The notes under the pieces were generated by a model, which saw nothing but the letters and a program-made list of their open reading frames with translations, searched no databases and was not told the DNA's origin. This document shows positions 33,230-44,799 of a DNA stretch of 64,000 nucleotides, in pieces. The DNA is taken from assembly GCF_047663525.1 (NCBI RefSeq), contig NC_092617.1, positions 3,848,501 to 3,912,500 of the forward strand. The letters run 5' to 3'. Numbering within the stretch: the stretch's first letter is position 1; each line of letters opens with the position of its first letter. This DNA is from Anas platyrhynchos (lineage: Eukaryota; Chordata; Aves; Anseriformes; Anatidae). Made by a program: the position numbers and the translations under genes.

Positions 33230-34170
33230 GCAAATGGCATGCTGGAGAGGAATGTGGAGCTGCTCTGTGGCTGGGCCAGGCCTCTTGTGCTGGCCTGGGG
33301 AGTGGGGCTGGCTCTGTGGGGCACAGGCACTCTGTGCTGGGGACCTCTCAGGCAAGAGAGCAGGGCTCCTGCAGCTTCACGGACCTCCATCTCCTGAGCG
33401 CGGGGGCTGCTGGGGAGGCCCAGAGCTGCCTTTGTGCCGGCAGCTGTGGTGCCTTGCTAGGGGCTGGGGCTGTGGTGGCCGTGCCCAGAGCCCTGCAGCA
33501 GCCTGCGGTGGGCACTGCCCTGGGGCCAGCCCAGCCTGGGCTGCTGGGCTGGGCTGTGCTGGGGAGAGGGCAGGGAGGTGGGGAGAGATGGGCAGGGGCT
33601 GGGCTGGGCTGGGCAGTGCCCGGCAGAGGGCAACAGCAGAGTCAGGGAGTGGTGGCAGCATGCAGGGGAGGGCTCCCAGCAGTGCTTGGTGCTGCAGAGC
33701 CAGGGCTGCGCCAAGGGAGCCCAGAGCTGCAGGGGCAGGGGAGAGGAGGCCGCTCTGGGCCCTTGCTGGGCTAGGCAGAGCAGGAAGGGGGCCCAGGGCA
33801 TTCGTCCCCTCCCCGCAGGCTACCAGTACGTCTGCTGAGGGCCAGGGTGGCTGCTGCAGGGGCAGGGAGCTCAGCATGGCCCTTGCAGCCCCCTGCCCTG
33901 GGCCTGCCTCTGCCCTTGGGCTTGGCCCCGGCCTTGGCTCTGCTGGCAGGAGCGCTCTTGCCATGCGCTTCCTGGCCTCCCCTCGACTGCGCACAGCTGC
34001 TGCCCACTCAGGCTGCTGCCACAAACGTGTCCTCACAAGCAGCACCACCTCTTGGGCTGCTTCTCTTGGCCTCCCCCACCCAACTGCCTTGACTCCTTGT
34101 CTCTGCTGGGCCTCAACTCCTGCACTGAATTGCGTTCCTTGGCTCTCAGTGACCTCTCCCCTGACATGAT
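33230..34170 (+). repeat. GC-rich duplicated block D, copy 2
   Basis: Near-identical to 2180-3120 by eye, with extra ~80 bases near 33395-33470. A 311-codon frame happens to be open on the plus strand, but copy 1 breaks it, so I reject it as a gene. Confidence 0.7.
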
Positions 34171-34501
34171 GGGACATGCTTTCCAGTGCACCATCTACCA
34201 AACACAGCAATGAATACTGGGAGCCGGACTACAGGGGTCGTGCTTCCAGCCAAGGCAGGGACACAGAGGAAAGGGACAATCAGGTTTACTGGACTGTGTA
34301 TATTTAATGGCCTGACACATCAGACCCACAAATGCATCAGGCTCTACTAGACACCGGTGCACAAAGTACCCTAATGCCATCAAGCTGTAAAAAGGTAGAA
34401 CCCACTTGTATTTCTGGAGTGAAAGGGGCAGCCCAAGAGATAACTGCACTGGAGGCTGAAGTGAGTCTAACTGGGAAGGAATGGCAAAAGCACCTGTTAT
34501 A
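34171..34501 (+). pseudogene. ERVL-like gag-protease relic
   Basis: An open stretch of 54 codons (34340-34501) starts QALLDTGAQSTLMPS. The DTGA is the active-site motif of a retroviral aspartic protease. It runs to EWQKHLL and a stop. The upstream part (34215-34340) resembles 17040-17140. A further, reversed copy lies near 45300-45400. Class is inferred from the motif and from the nearby ERVL-type LTRs. No gag or RT follows directly because ERV3 is inserted next to it. Confidence 0.65.
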
Positions 34502-34659
34502 AATGAAGTCTCAACTCAATCTGAATTTAGTAATATTTATAAAAGGCAAGTAAACAGTGCTGGGTGTGCGGGGAGTCTATGCTCTACCAACACGCACACA
34601 CAAAGATCGAACTTTCTAAATGTACAGAACATTGTTTTTATATATGCCTATACATATGT

Positions 34660-35690
34660 ACAATCAGAAATGGTAACAAACAATCCTTTAAGTCTATTAC
34701 TGTTAAAGTCCATGAATGGGGGAGCATAGTTGGAGTTGGTAATCCTGGTTGAAGTGCTCTCATATCTTCAATGAGTTAACAGTCTCCATTTTCCACTCCT
34801 TTTCTTGATTACAAACACCGGAGAGTTCCAGGGCTAGCTGTGGGAACAACATGTCTTGCTAGGAACTCGGCCTTTGGGCCTTATATATCCCGTTCTTCCC
34901 AGATCGAAGAAAAACATATCCATCTCCTCTTCAAGGCTAATAGGGCCTGTGTCAAAAGGCATGTCACCAGGGGGCATAACAGCAAAGGCCTGCAATGGCA
35001 GTAGTGGTGGGGGTGGGGGCAATGGTGTAGTAGAAGGATCGGTGGATGAGCCTGCAGCTCACTCACTGTCTGGCAAACCACACGTGTCTGACTGTGGTCC
35101 CACATGGCTCTTTAAGGCCTCAGAGACTGCTTGCCAGGTGCCAAGCAGTCCCACTGCAACCTTGTCATTTTTAGTTGCAGATTCCCACAACTTGACATCA
35201 ATTTGGTTGCATATTTCAGGCTTATACACTGTCTGATTGTTAATAAGGAGAATGAGCTGTAAGGTTACCAGGACAGTCTTTGTTTCTAAGGACGTATGAT
35301 TCCCCATAATGCACAACTGCTGACCAGCAAGAGGCAGTTGTGTGCACGGCTCCGCTTCTCTCAGCTGGAGCTTCTTCCCAGCTCCGGTGCGCCCATTTCT
35401 AACGACTTTCTGTACGAGCGTCTCTGAGTGGTTTGCTGAGTTTGGCCAAACCTATCTTTATGAGGTGACCAGCGTGCCTGTTCCTGTCCTGGTCTCTATT
35501 CTGCTAGCCTGTCCCTATTCATTCCTTTTTCATTATGTCGGGATGCCTTTTTTTCATCTTGAGGACAGGCTCCCCTCTTATACCCTTCGCCCCACAGCAG
35601 TCCTTTTCAAAAACAGATTTTCATTGGTCAAACAACTTTGCCCAGCAACAGCAAAGACTGGCTTCAGGAGAGGGAACTTCAGAGTTTCAG
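34660..35690 (-). mobile_element. ERV3: deleted betaretrovirus-like element
   Basis: On the minus strand a probable LTR part (about 35690-35398) has a CCAAT stretch followed by TATAAGAG. Then comes a gag start (35316-35059, MGNHTSLETK, a matrix-like frame of 85 codons), then a proline-rich segment in another frame with PPPPPLLPLQAF near 35020-34990. Then, after a deletion, comes a reverse transcriptase piece (34840-34680) whose [12 protein letters not shown] and LQPGLPTPTM motifs match ERV2 RT (49130-49250). Most of gag, all of pro and the catalytic part of RT are missing. It sits between two ERVL-like relics. Confidence 0.6.
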
Positions 35691-35789
35691 GAGGGCACCA
35701 CCGGTGGGGCTTTGGCAGAGCTGCCTTGGAGACAAAGGACATGAAACAGTTGTCTACCTTGCTTGGCCTTCCACAGAACCCTTCTGTTG

Positions 35790-35960
35790 GGGGTTTGCTG
35801 AGGGTTGAAGAACAGCAGGTGCCAATGGCTACCATGGTGGCGCACCTGAGGCAGTGTCGCACTAAACCGAGACTCCCTGATTGCCATCCATGAGCTGGGT
35901 CATCGACTGGAGAGCCAAGGTGTAGATGTAGAGCTTGGTAGCGTGGTTATGTGATGGACT
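35790..35960 (+). pseudogene. ERVL-like reverse transcriptase relic
   Basis: Frames MATMVAHLRQ and RDSLIAIHELGHRLESQGV match the reversed relic at 44940-45060, where they lead into the RT motif SPLNSPIW. Here the RT body is missing. With 34171-34501 it brackets ERV3. Confidence 0.55.
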
Positions 35961-36304
35961 TGTCAGCACTAAGGTAAAGTTGCCTGACCTGGGTTACACG
36001 TCCCAGAGTAGTGTCAGGCGCATTGCAATTCTTTTTGCCTTCTGCATCTATAGCACAGGAAGTAGGACTCTGCCCTACTCTATTGACTGGGCAGCTCTTT
36101 TCACTCTACTCAATTTAGGTTTCCATGGCTGGAAAGGGACAATTTCCCCAAAGAGGCCAAGCTCATGGGCACAACTACAGCCACTTGAAGATATATTTTC
36201 TTTAGTTTTCTTCCTGAGTTTTCAACAGAAGACCCAAGAGAACCATGGATGTCCAGGTGTCTACTCAGATTCATTTATAATGTCTCAGGATCCAATGGTC
36301 ATTT
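35961..36304. other. No gene seen, partly duplicated
   Basis: 36185-36304 repeats 17165-17284. The part before it shows a distant likeness to 3240-3360. Nothing coding. Confidence 0.4.
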
Positions 36305-36346
36305 CAATTTTATTTTATTTTATTTTATTTATTTATTTATTTATTT
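36305..36346 (+). repeat. (TTTTA)n / (TTTA)n microsatellite
   Basis: Short counterpart of the 110-bp array at 17284-17393, changing from pentamers to tetramers. Confidence 0.92.
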
Positions 36347-36369
36347 CCCTGATTGTCTTAGAAAGGGTT

Positions 36370-37500
36370 TCATGTGCTGAACTGTGCTACAGTTACAGGG
36401 ACAAAGACCACTGTTGGCAGGGGAGGTGTAAGACCAGCTCACTCTGCTCTTCCTCCCGATGAAGGTCTCCAAAGAAGTCACCCTGGATGAACAGCAATAG
36501 GTGAATTATTCTCAAAACTGAAATACAGCAAAATTCAGGATTTAAAATGAAAAAGAAAAAAAAAAAATTGTATTTGATGCTTTTTGAAAACTTCTTCCTT
36601 AACTACATCATGCCAGCTCTGCAAGTAGCTGCACAAGGCTTGAAACCTTGAAGAAAACTATGGAAGAAATGTTAGGAGTTTCTGCATTTTAATGAGTTCC
36701 ATGGTATGTTTTGGTGTTCAGTCTATGAAGTTCAGGTACTGAGAAGAGAGTGATGTAACTGTTTGAGCAAGTAAAGTCAGAAGGACAAGTTGAAGTGACT
36801 TGGAATATTAATGGGCCCCACTGAGGGCTGTTACTAACAAAGCCACCCCAGGGCCTTGTTAGGGCAGATAATTGGAGGCCATGGTTACAGACAGGCAAAG
36901 CACTGTGCTGAGAAAAGTCTTGGTTGGTTTTGCTGATGCCGAAAGGCCAAGGGTTGGCCCCAGCCTCTGGAAGGGGAGATCCTGCAACCCCAGTATTTGG
37001 CTCAGGGCTCTTCCTGGGGTTCTGTGGGATGTGGTGGGCAGGGTGATGCCATGGGAATAACAGTGGTATGTCACCTCTGAGCTGCAGCACAGGGTTGCAA
37101 GCAATCAATGAGGCCTCATTGCAATGAGTATAACATCTCTGCTCATAAGCTCTAGCCAAGGAGACAAATATCTCAGGGTTCCTAGCAACTTCCCTTTTTA
37201 CCAGCACCCTCTGCCTTCTCCTCTGCAGGCTTTCCTATGCTGTTCCACACATTGCCCTATTTTCTTGAAGTCTGCAGACACCCAGCTCTGTCCACCACCT
37301 TGCTCTCATCCCTTGCTTTCACCCATGTCTCGTCAGCCCTCACCAACTGTTCCTTGAAACACAAAGCCAGGGTCTGATCAGAGGGTGACCTCTGGCACTA
37401 CAGCACGACCCCTTGAGGGATATTTCTTCATCCTCATGGCAAATGGCAACATTCCGTGATACACTTTGAAGAAGTTTTTTTCTCCTGCTACCAAGTTTAT
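36370..37500 (+). repeat. Duplicated block F, copy 4
   Basis: Matches 17430-18500. Non-coding. Confidence 0.7.
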
Positions 37501-38670
37501 TTCTTTCCTACTACCAAAGAAAGCTTCATTAGGGTGGAAATCACTCCTTAAGTAGGCATCCCAACCCAGCAGGCTCCTTGCGACCTGTCAGCCAACCAGA
37601 CACAAGTCACCTCAGCAGCATCTCCCAAGCCAGGGGCCTGCTGCTGGCCTTGCAGCTTCTTGTGGAGACACAGCCAAGCCTTGTGCCTGCTGCTGCCCAC
37701 TCATGGACTCAAGCAGAAGGGACAGGGCGACAGGACCCGCGGGAATGGGGTTAAGCTGAGACAGGTGAAGTTTAGGCTGGACATCAGGAGGGAGTTCTTC
37801 ACAGAGAGGGTGGTTGCACACTGGAACAGGCTCCCCAGGGAAGTGGTCACTGCACCGAGCCTGACTGAATTTAAGAAGAGACTGGACTGTGCACTTAGTC
37901 ACATGGTCTGAACTTTTGGGTAGACCTGTGCGGTGTCAAGAGTTGGACTTGATGATCCTTAAGGGTCCCTTCCAACTCAGGATATTCTATGATTCTATGA
38001 TTCTACGTTGGGGCCTTCTTTCTGTCTTGGTCCTCCTGAGTCTGGAAGCAGAGGGGACACAAGTGACCTCCCAGTCCCTTTCTGTGACACGTTCCTGCTG
38101 CTGCCCTATCATGTGTAGAGACAGAAGTGACCTCGCAGTCACTGCCTCAGTCACATTCCTCCTGCTGGGGCAGTAGATCCTGAGGCATAGCTGACTGCTT
38201 TCTAGTTCTCAAGGGACTAAGGCTCAACTTTCTGTGTTAGAGAGTAAACGAATCTTTAATGGGAAGGTTTGGTGTTCTGTGTTTAGGGTATGGTCAGGCT
38301 CTGTAGTTTACGTCATTTTTAGGTCTGCCTAGAAGCCTAGGGTTAAATAGAGCATTTTAATACTAATATTAAGGGAAGGGATTAGGGTGAGTAAGAGAGA
38401 AAAAGTAATGGAAAGGGGCTATGGGGTGAGTTTTGCTTCAAGAGATACCTTGTGTTCAAGCATTAGAGAAGTGGTTCTTGTCAATGTAGGAGGTGCATTT
38501 AGATTTAGAGATTAAAACTCCTGGTTTAAATAATGTTAGGGCCATACATGACTGCATAAGACAGTGTTACCGCATAATGTACATTACATGATGCCTCTTA
38601 CCTCTATGAAATCATTAGTTTCTGCTGGCCATGCTCCTCTAACCACCTCCAAAGCTCACATTATTCCTGT
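37501..38670 (+). repeat. Duplicated block A, copy 5, split by CR1
   Basis: A block with a CR1 3' fragment inserted near its middle and a deletion just after it (compare 43440-43600). Ends at the LTR at 38676. Confidence 0.7.
37726..38008 (+). mobile_element. CR1 3' fragment inserted in block A
   Basis: The last ~280 bp of a CR1 of the same young subfamily. It holds the end of ORF2 ([20 protein letters not shown]) with its stop near 37909, the CR1 3' end and three ATTCTATG-type units. Block A DNA (GGGACAGG before, TTGGGGCCTTCTTTCTG after) marks both edges. Confidence 0.9.
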
Positions 38671-38675
38671 CCAGG

Positions 38676-39240
38676 TGTTGTGGTATAGCCCGGACAGGAG
38701 CTAAATACCACACAGCCATTTGCTCACCACCCCCCATCCCTCTCTGGGATGGGGGAGAGAAATGAGAAAGTGAAGGCTGAGTTGAGATAAAGACAGTTTA
38801 TTAAGACAGGAAAAAAAATAATAATAATAACAATAATAATAACAGTATCACTAATAATAATGTGTACGAAACAAGTGATGCACAATGCAGTTGCTCACCA
38901 TTTGCTGACTGATGCCCAGCCTTACCCTGAGCTGTCCGGCCCCCCCACCCCGACTAGCCACCCCTATCTATTGTTTAGCATGACGTCAGAAGGTATGGAA
39001 TACCCCTTTGGCCAGCTGGGGTGAGCTGTCCTGGCTCTGTCCCCTCCCAGCTCCTGCTGCACCTCCAGCCTGCCTGCTGGCAGGACATAGTGAGAAGCTG
39101 AAACGTCCTTAGCTTGGTGTAAGCACTGTTCTGCAACAATCAAAACATCAGTGTGTTATCAGAACTCCTCTCATCCTAAGCCAAAACATAGCACCCTACC
39201 AGCTATGAGGAGGAAAATTAACTCTATCCGAGCTGAGACA
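38676..39240 (-). repeat. ERVL-type solo LTR (minus)
   Basis: On the minus strand it runs from TGTCTCAGCTCGGATAGAG to ...CCACAACA. Inside are the ACTTGTTTCGTACAC and TTATTATTATT stretches and a GGGGAGAGAT... end, typical for a common bird ERVL LTR (from memory, no name given). It differs in sequence from the LTR at 12932. A part of the same kind lies at 44540-44765. No target duplication is seen and no internal region is attached. Confidence 0.8.
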
Positions 39241-39323
39241 AGGACAAATGCTAAAACTAGAGGTCACAAATTTCCTGAGATTAACTTGAGTTAAACTAGA
39301 AAAGCGAGATAGAAAATTTATTC

Positions 39324-40255
39324 CTAAGTACATATTACCACCAGAATCAGTTTCTTAAGTGTGGCTTTCAGCTCTCAGTTCCTCAAGCTGTAGATGAGGG
39401 GGTTAACTGCTGGAGGTAGCACTGAGTACAGAAATGACACCACCAGGTCCAAGCACGTGGAGGAAATGGAGGGCGGCTTCAGGTAGGCAACTATGACAGT
39501 GCTGACAAACAGAGAGACCATGGCAGGTGAGGGAGGCACATGGAAAAAGCTTTGTGCTGGCCCTGCTCAAAGGGCATCCTCAGCACTGTCCTGAAGATCT
39601 GCGCATAGGACAGCACAATGAAAACAAAACAAACTAATGCTAAACATGCACTAACCACCAGAAGACTAACTTCCTTTAAGTAGTCTGAACCTGAACAGGA
39701 GAGCTTGAGGATCTAGGAGATTTCACAGAAGAACTGGTCCACAGCATTGTCTTGGCAGAGGGGAAGGGAAAATGTGTTGGCCGTGTACAAGACACCATGG
39801 AGAAAGCCACTGCCCCAGGCAGCTGCTGCCATCTGGGCACAAGCTCTGCTGCCCAGGAGGCTCCCGTAGTGCAGGGGCTGGCAGATGGCAATGTAGCGGT
39901 CATACGACATGATAGTAAGGTTATAATACTCTGCTGATATGCAGAAGAGAAAGAAAAAGACCTGTGCAGCACAGCCTTGATAGGAGATGGCCCTGGTGTC
40001 CCAGAGGGCATTGGCCATGGCTTTGGGCAGAGTGGTGGAGATGCAGCCCATGTCGAGGAGGGAGAGGTTGAGGAGGAAGAAGTACATGGGGGTGTGGAGG
40101 CGGTGGTCGCAGACTATGGTGGTGAGGATGAGGCCGTTGCTCAGGAGGGCAGCCAGGTAGATGCCCAGGAAGAGCACGAAGTGCAGGAGCTGCAGCTTGC
40201 GCGTGTTTGCGAATGGCAGCAGGAGGAACTTGCTCAAAGAGCTGATGTTGGGCAT
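39324..40255 (-). pseudogene. Olfactory receptor pseudogene, stop and frameshift
   Basis: Starts MPNISSLSKF at 40255 and is normal through MSYDRYIAICQP. A Gln codon in the FFCEIPQIL motif is now TAG (39713-39715). The rest can be followed (FVFIVLSYAQIF, HKAFSMCLPHL) to about 39520, where a base is missing. Then NPLIYSLRN runs on with a further TGA in place of Trp and ends near 39324. At least three disabling changes, so clearly dead. Orientation is opposite to its partner at 31498, with matching upstream DNA. Confidence 0.92.
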
Positions 40256-42780
40256 TCTCTGACATTGAACACAGTTTTCTGTTAAAGATGAAAATGCAGA
40301 AAAATGTTAAAACACATTTCTCTGAGGAAAACCTATTGTGTATTGTAGAGCACCCCCAAACAGAGTCTCTCTCTTTGTAGGAGAACCTTTCTGCATCTCT
40401 CTTGTTTGAGCTGTGGCTGGTGCTGGCTGAGAGGGACACTAGGAGCAGGGGCTGCTGTGGCTCCATAGGAGTCTTTCCTGCTGTGCAGCTGGAGGGAGGC
40501 AGAAACATGGGGGAAAATTACATGCCGTCCACTGGTCAGATCCATGAGATCTGCAGTGTTGTTGCAAAAAACTCATCTTAATACAGAGGCACAGCTGCAG
40601 GGATTTTGTTTCCTTTGTTTTGTTCCTATTATCCCAGTAACACTTAGGAGAGGTATTGGATGGTTGAGCTCCCTGGCATTTCCTGTGCACTCCCAGAGAA
40701 ACCCTGTGGGTGCCAGGAGGCAAAGGGGCTGTCCCTTGGTGAAGACTGAGCAGAGCAGCTCTGTCGATCAGACCAGTTCTCAGCAGTCAATTGTCACCCT
40801 TCTGAGCTGCAGGACAATCGCTCTCAGGTGTTTACCTGAGAAAAAATGTAGATGGCTGCTAATCGAGGAGGGCCAAATCAAGCCAGATGTGGTTTGAGAG
40901 CTTGTCCTCATCTGGGCTCTTCCTGTGGTGCTGGCCATGCCTACCCCACAGCCCATGGGCTGCAGGGGGAGAGGAGGCCAGGGAGGGGCTGCTCCAGGGG
41001 AAGGCGTCTCCACTGCAGGGCATGGCCACGAAGTGCCCGAATCCCCCCTGCCACGGCGTTTCTGGCAACAGCTCCTTCTGGCCAGCTGCCCCTCTCTCTG
41101 CTGCCTGCAGCTGTCCCTGCTGGGAGCTGCTGCTCTGCGCCCACCTCTTCTTTCCCCCTGCCCATGCTCACAGACCCCACGCCATGCGGCTGTGCTCAGC
41201 GCTGCCCTGCAGCACCCTGCCACCAACAGGGCCCTGCCAAGAGGCACCTCCATGGCTGCAGGAGCTACGGGGCAGCTGACAGAGAGCCCGGCATGGCCAG
41301 CCAGGGCAGGGTGTTCTGGGCTGACCGGGGGCACCTGCCTTAGGGCACTCCAAGGGGCTTCTGCCAGACTTCCTCACCTCGCACTGCAACCCAGCAGGAC
41401 TCTCAAAGCCTACTGCATTGCCCACTGCCCTCCCACAAACAAGACCCAGCAGGAGACCCTTCTAGAACCTGCAGCTGCATGGCCCTGCATCCAGACACTT
41501 ACCTTTCAAGGGCTGTGCAGGTTTCTCCTGCAGGCAGCTCTCAGCAGCCTCTGACTGCCAACTGCCAAGTGCCTCCAAGCCCTCTCTCCTTCTCTCCCCT
41601 CCCCATGTCAGCTGCAGTCAGAGCCCCCAGCCCTGCTGCGCTGTGCAGAGGAGCTGCTCCTGGGCACAGCTGGCTCTCTACACCAGGGCCCTCTTGCCAT
41701 GAGCTCTCTCTGTCCCACAAGCCCAGACCAGCTCAGCAGCACAGCACCAGCCCAAGGCACTGGAATCACCCCTCTGGGGGCTTTGCTGATGATCCCACAA
41801 ACCCCAGGCAAGTTTCCTGCAATGTCCCCCTGAGGGCCAGCACTGACACAGCCTCCCTTGGAGCTCGTTAGAGCAGAACCCTGGAGGCAGTGAGGACAAG
41901 GAGACAAAGGCAATGTGAAGTTGACACTGATGTGTAAGAAAAATGGATGTGTTTCACCAAGTACAAGGGCCAGACCTTGACCCATGTCCCCTGGAAGGGA
42001 GATCCTTTCCCTTCAGACACTGCTCAGTGCTCTTTGTGGAGCAGTAGGAGATGGGAATGTGCATTGCCAAGTGCAGGAAAATGGTGCAACCCCTGCCTGG
42101 TTCATGGGAGGAGATGAGGAGGCAATGAGGCCCTGGTGCTTTCACAGTCAGCTGTCTCGTCATAGGCCTCAGTAGCAGAGAAAACAGCCATAGCCATGGA
42201 CACAAAGACCTGGTCCTGTTGGGACTTTAAGCCTTGCCACAGCCCTCTATCCTGTCTAAACATGGCTTTCCTAGGGACACCGAGACCTCCACATCTTTTC
42301 TTTTTGGATGCAGACCCTTATCTCTGTGGTGTCACAGCAGATCTGAGATGAGCATGGTACTCAGATCTTCTTGGTGGCCATGCTCCTCGTAAGGTAGCTC
42401 TGTAGGAAGCTGGCCTGGTTCCTCGTGAGCAGGCACCACTGCTCGTATGGCATCCCTCGTGGTGCCCAGGCCCTCTCCTCCTGGCCACTACTCACTCAGC
42501 AGAGTCCCAGTCTGCCCTGATGGGTGGGGTTTCTCTCCCTCTGGTACAGGACTGGGCTCTTCTCCATGTGAAAGTCAAGAGCTTTCTGACGTCAAAATCC
42601 TGCAGTTTCTCAAGGTTCACCCACAGTGATGCTCCATTCTATCAGCTGTTAATGTCAGCAGGCAGACAGTTCAACCTTCGTGTAATTGTGCTATATCTGA
42701 CTAGACAGCAGCAGCAGCAAGAGTTGCAGGGAAATTTGGATAATTCAGGAGTAACCAGCTAAATGGCATTGCAGCACAGT
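40256..42780 (-). promoter_or_regulatory. 5' flank of OR pseudogene, duplicated
   Basis: On the minus strand a splice acceptor (CATTTTCATCTTTAACAG) ends near 40279, shortly before the ATG. The part at 41400-42780 is the inverted counterpart of 29900-31330. The stretch 40780-41380 is GC-rich and open in several frames without a domain. Confidence 0.55.
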
Positions 42781-42956
42781 CACTCAAGGGCAGGGGATGG
42801 AAGGCTGCCAGGTTCCACATTTGCTGTGCTTTCTTCTCATTCATGCTGTCAGTTTGTCTGGAGCTGTGTCCTGAATGTTATGGGGCTGTGCAGGTCAAAA
42901 CTGGACGGGCCAAAGCCAGCTGGACCTCAATCCATCTATTATTGTCAAAGACAAGA

Positions 42957-42983
42957 AAAATAAATAAATAAATAAATAAATAA
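42957..42983 (+). repeat. (TAAA)n microsatellite
   Basis: Six to seven TAAA units. Confidence 0.95.
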
Positions 42984-43039
42984 AACTACTTTAAATGATG
43001 GATGATTAGGGAGAATCATCATTCTTTATAGGATTTTTA

Positions 43040-44200
43040 GGGAAAAACCTGGTGACAAGGGAAAAGACACTTAATGCCTTCTTTGCCTCTGTTACTAGCA
43101 GCAAGACCAGTTGTTCCCCTGGACATTTCTTCCTCCTTGTAACTACTACCAGCCTTCCATGGAACACTTTGTGGCAAGTTTTTCTCTCCTGCTCTTTCCT
43201 ACTACAAAAGAAAGCTCCATCAGGTTGGAAACCACTCCTGAAGTAGGCATCCCAACACAGCAGGCTCCTTGTGGCCTCTCAGCCAAGCAGACACAAGTCA
43301 CCTCAGCAGCATCTCCCAAGCCAGGGGCCTGCTGCTGGCCTTGCAGCTTCTTGGCTAGACACAGCCAAGCCTTGTGCCTGCTGCTGCTGTGCAGTCATGG
43401 ACTCAAGCAGAAGGGACAGGACAACCCATGTTGGGGCCTTCTTTCTGTCTGCCTCCTCCTGGGTCTGGAGGCAGAGGGGATCCCCCAGTCAGCATGCCAA
43501 GCAGGTGCCTTCTGCTGGCCTAGCAAGGCCACTGCCAGATGTCAGCCCAAAAGTGCAGCTCCCAGGGAGAAGTCAAGGCTGACCTGCCACCTCCAGATAC
43601 AAGTGACCTCCCAGTCCCTTTCCGTGACACGTTCCTGCTGCTGCCCTATGAAGTGCAGAGACAGAAGTGACCTCACAGTCCCTGCCACAGTCACATTCCT
43701 CCTGCTGGGGCAGGAGATCCTGAGGCAGATCTGAGCTCCTCAGAGCATCCCCACCCATCTCCTCCTTGTGGCCCACAAGCTGATCGGATCAGGGTGAGCA
43801 AGAGAGTAAAGATAAATGAGAGGGGATATGGGTTGAATTTTTACTTCAATGGATATTTTGAGGTCAAGCATAAGAGTAGTGGATTCCTGTCAGGAATCCT
43901 GTCAGAATCCTGTAGAGTAGCATTTAGGATTGTAGATTAATGTCACTGGTTAAATTAGGGGCAGGGCTTTACATGACTATTTTATGTCACCATTAGGGAA
44001 GAATCAACATTGCCTGAACATTCTAACCTCACAGAAATCTTTAATTTCTGCTGGCCAAACTCCTTTTCCCTACTCCAAATCTCACATCTCTCCTGGCCAG
44101 GCTTCTCCTGACTTCCCCATATCAGTCATCATCTTAGGGGCAGCTTTCTGATGGCTTTCATGATCTCAGTGTATCTGTCTCATATCTGTTGGCTACTCCT
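43040..44200 (+). repeat. Duplicated block A, copy 6
   Basis: Starts with a CR1-like scrap (LNAFFASV-type frame near 43076-43100), also seen at 63700-63730. It is followed by a 207-codon open frame at 43111-43734, the counterpart of 18515-19216. To its right (44210-44480) lies a stretch related to 57500-57580. Confidence 0.7.
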
Positions 44201-44539
44201 TTCTAGAGACTGACATGGCACCTTAGTCAGGATAGAAAAGAACACAAAGGCTGTAGGTGAACCCTGCACAATGTGCCCAGCAGCTCTTGTACCACCACAA
44301 AATTTTGTGGACAGGGCGGCAGTGGCAAGAGAGCAGCTCTGCATGTCCCAAGCACTGGTGCTCCCTGGCCATGCTGCTGGGATGGGACTCTTTTCCTCTG
44401 CACCCCTGCACACGGGCACTGCCCCTGCAGAGCCAGGATCAGAGTCAGAGGAAGGCTTCTCTCTGTAGATGTCAGAGACTGATTTTTTAAAGTGTGATTT
44501 GTGCTGTTGGATTGTGGTTGTCAAGCATCTTGTGCTTTA

Positions 44540-44634
44540 TCCTGGCAGAAAGCTCAGCACCACATAGCTCATCCTCACCCCCAAAATGCTCATGTGTTGA
44601 GATAAGGATGGTTTGATAGCAAAGGAAAGGAAGA

Positions 44635-44670
<36 letters not shown>

Positions 44671-44765
44671 AATGTAGTTTAATAAATCAAGCGATGCACA
44701 GTGCAGTTGCTCACCACACACTGACCAATACCCAGCTCGTCCCCAAGCAGGGGTCCCTCTGAACC
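44540..44765 (-). repeat. ERVL-type LTR fragment
   Basis: Similar to part of 38676-39240 (GATGCACAGTGCAGTTGCTC and the microsatellite-like CTG/ATG stretch at 44636-44675). It probably is the 3' LTR of the relic to its right. Confidence 0.6.
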
Positions 44766-44799
44766 TGGCCAGACTGCCTCAGGATCTCCTGTGTAGGTC

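Noticed and set aside
33234-34169. 311-codon plus-strand frame, and a 277-codon reverse frame, in block D copy 2
   Set aside because: GC-rich DNA with few stops. Copy 1 at 2180-3120 breaks the same frame and no domain or start context supports it.
44636-44675. CTG/ATG triplet run as a coding polyglutamine or polyleucine tract
   Set aside because: It corresponds to the TTATTATTATT-type run of the ERVL LTR class and lies in an LTR fragment.
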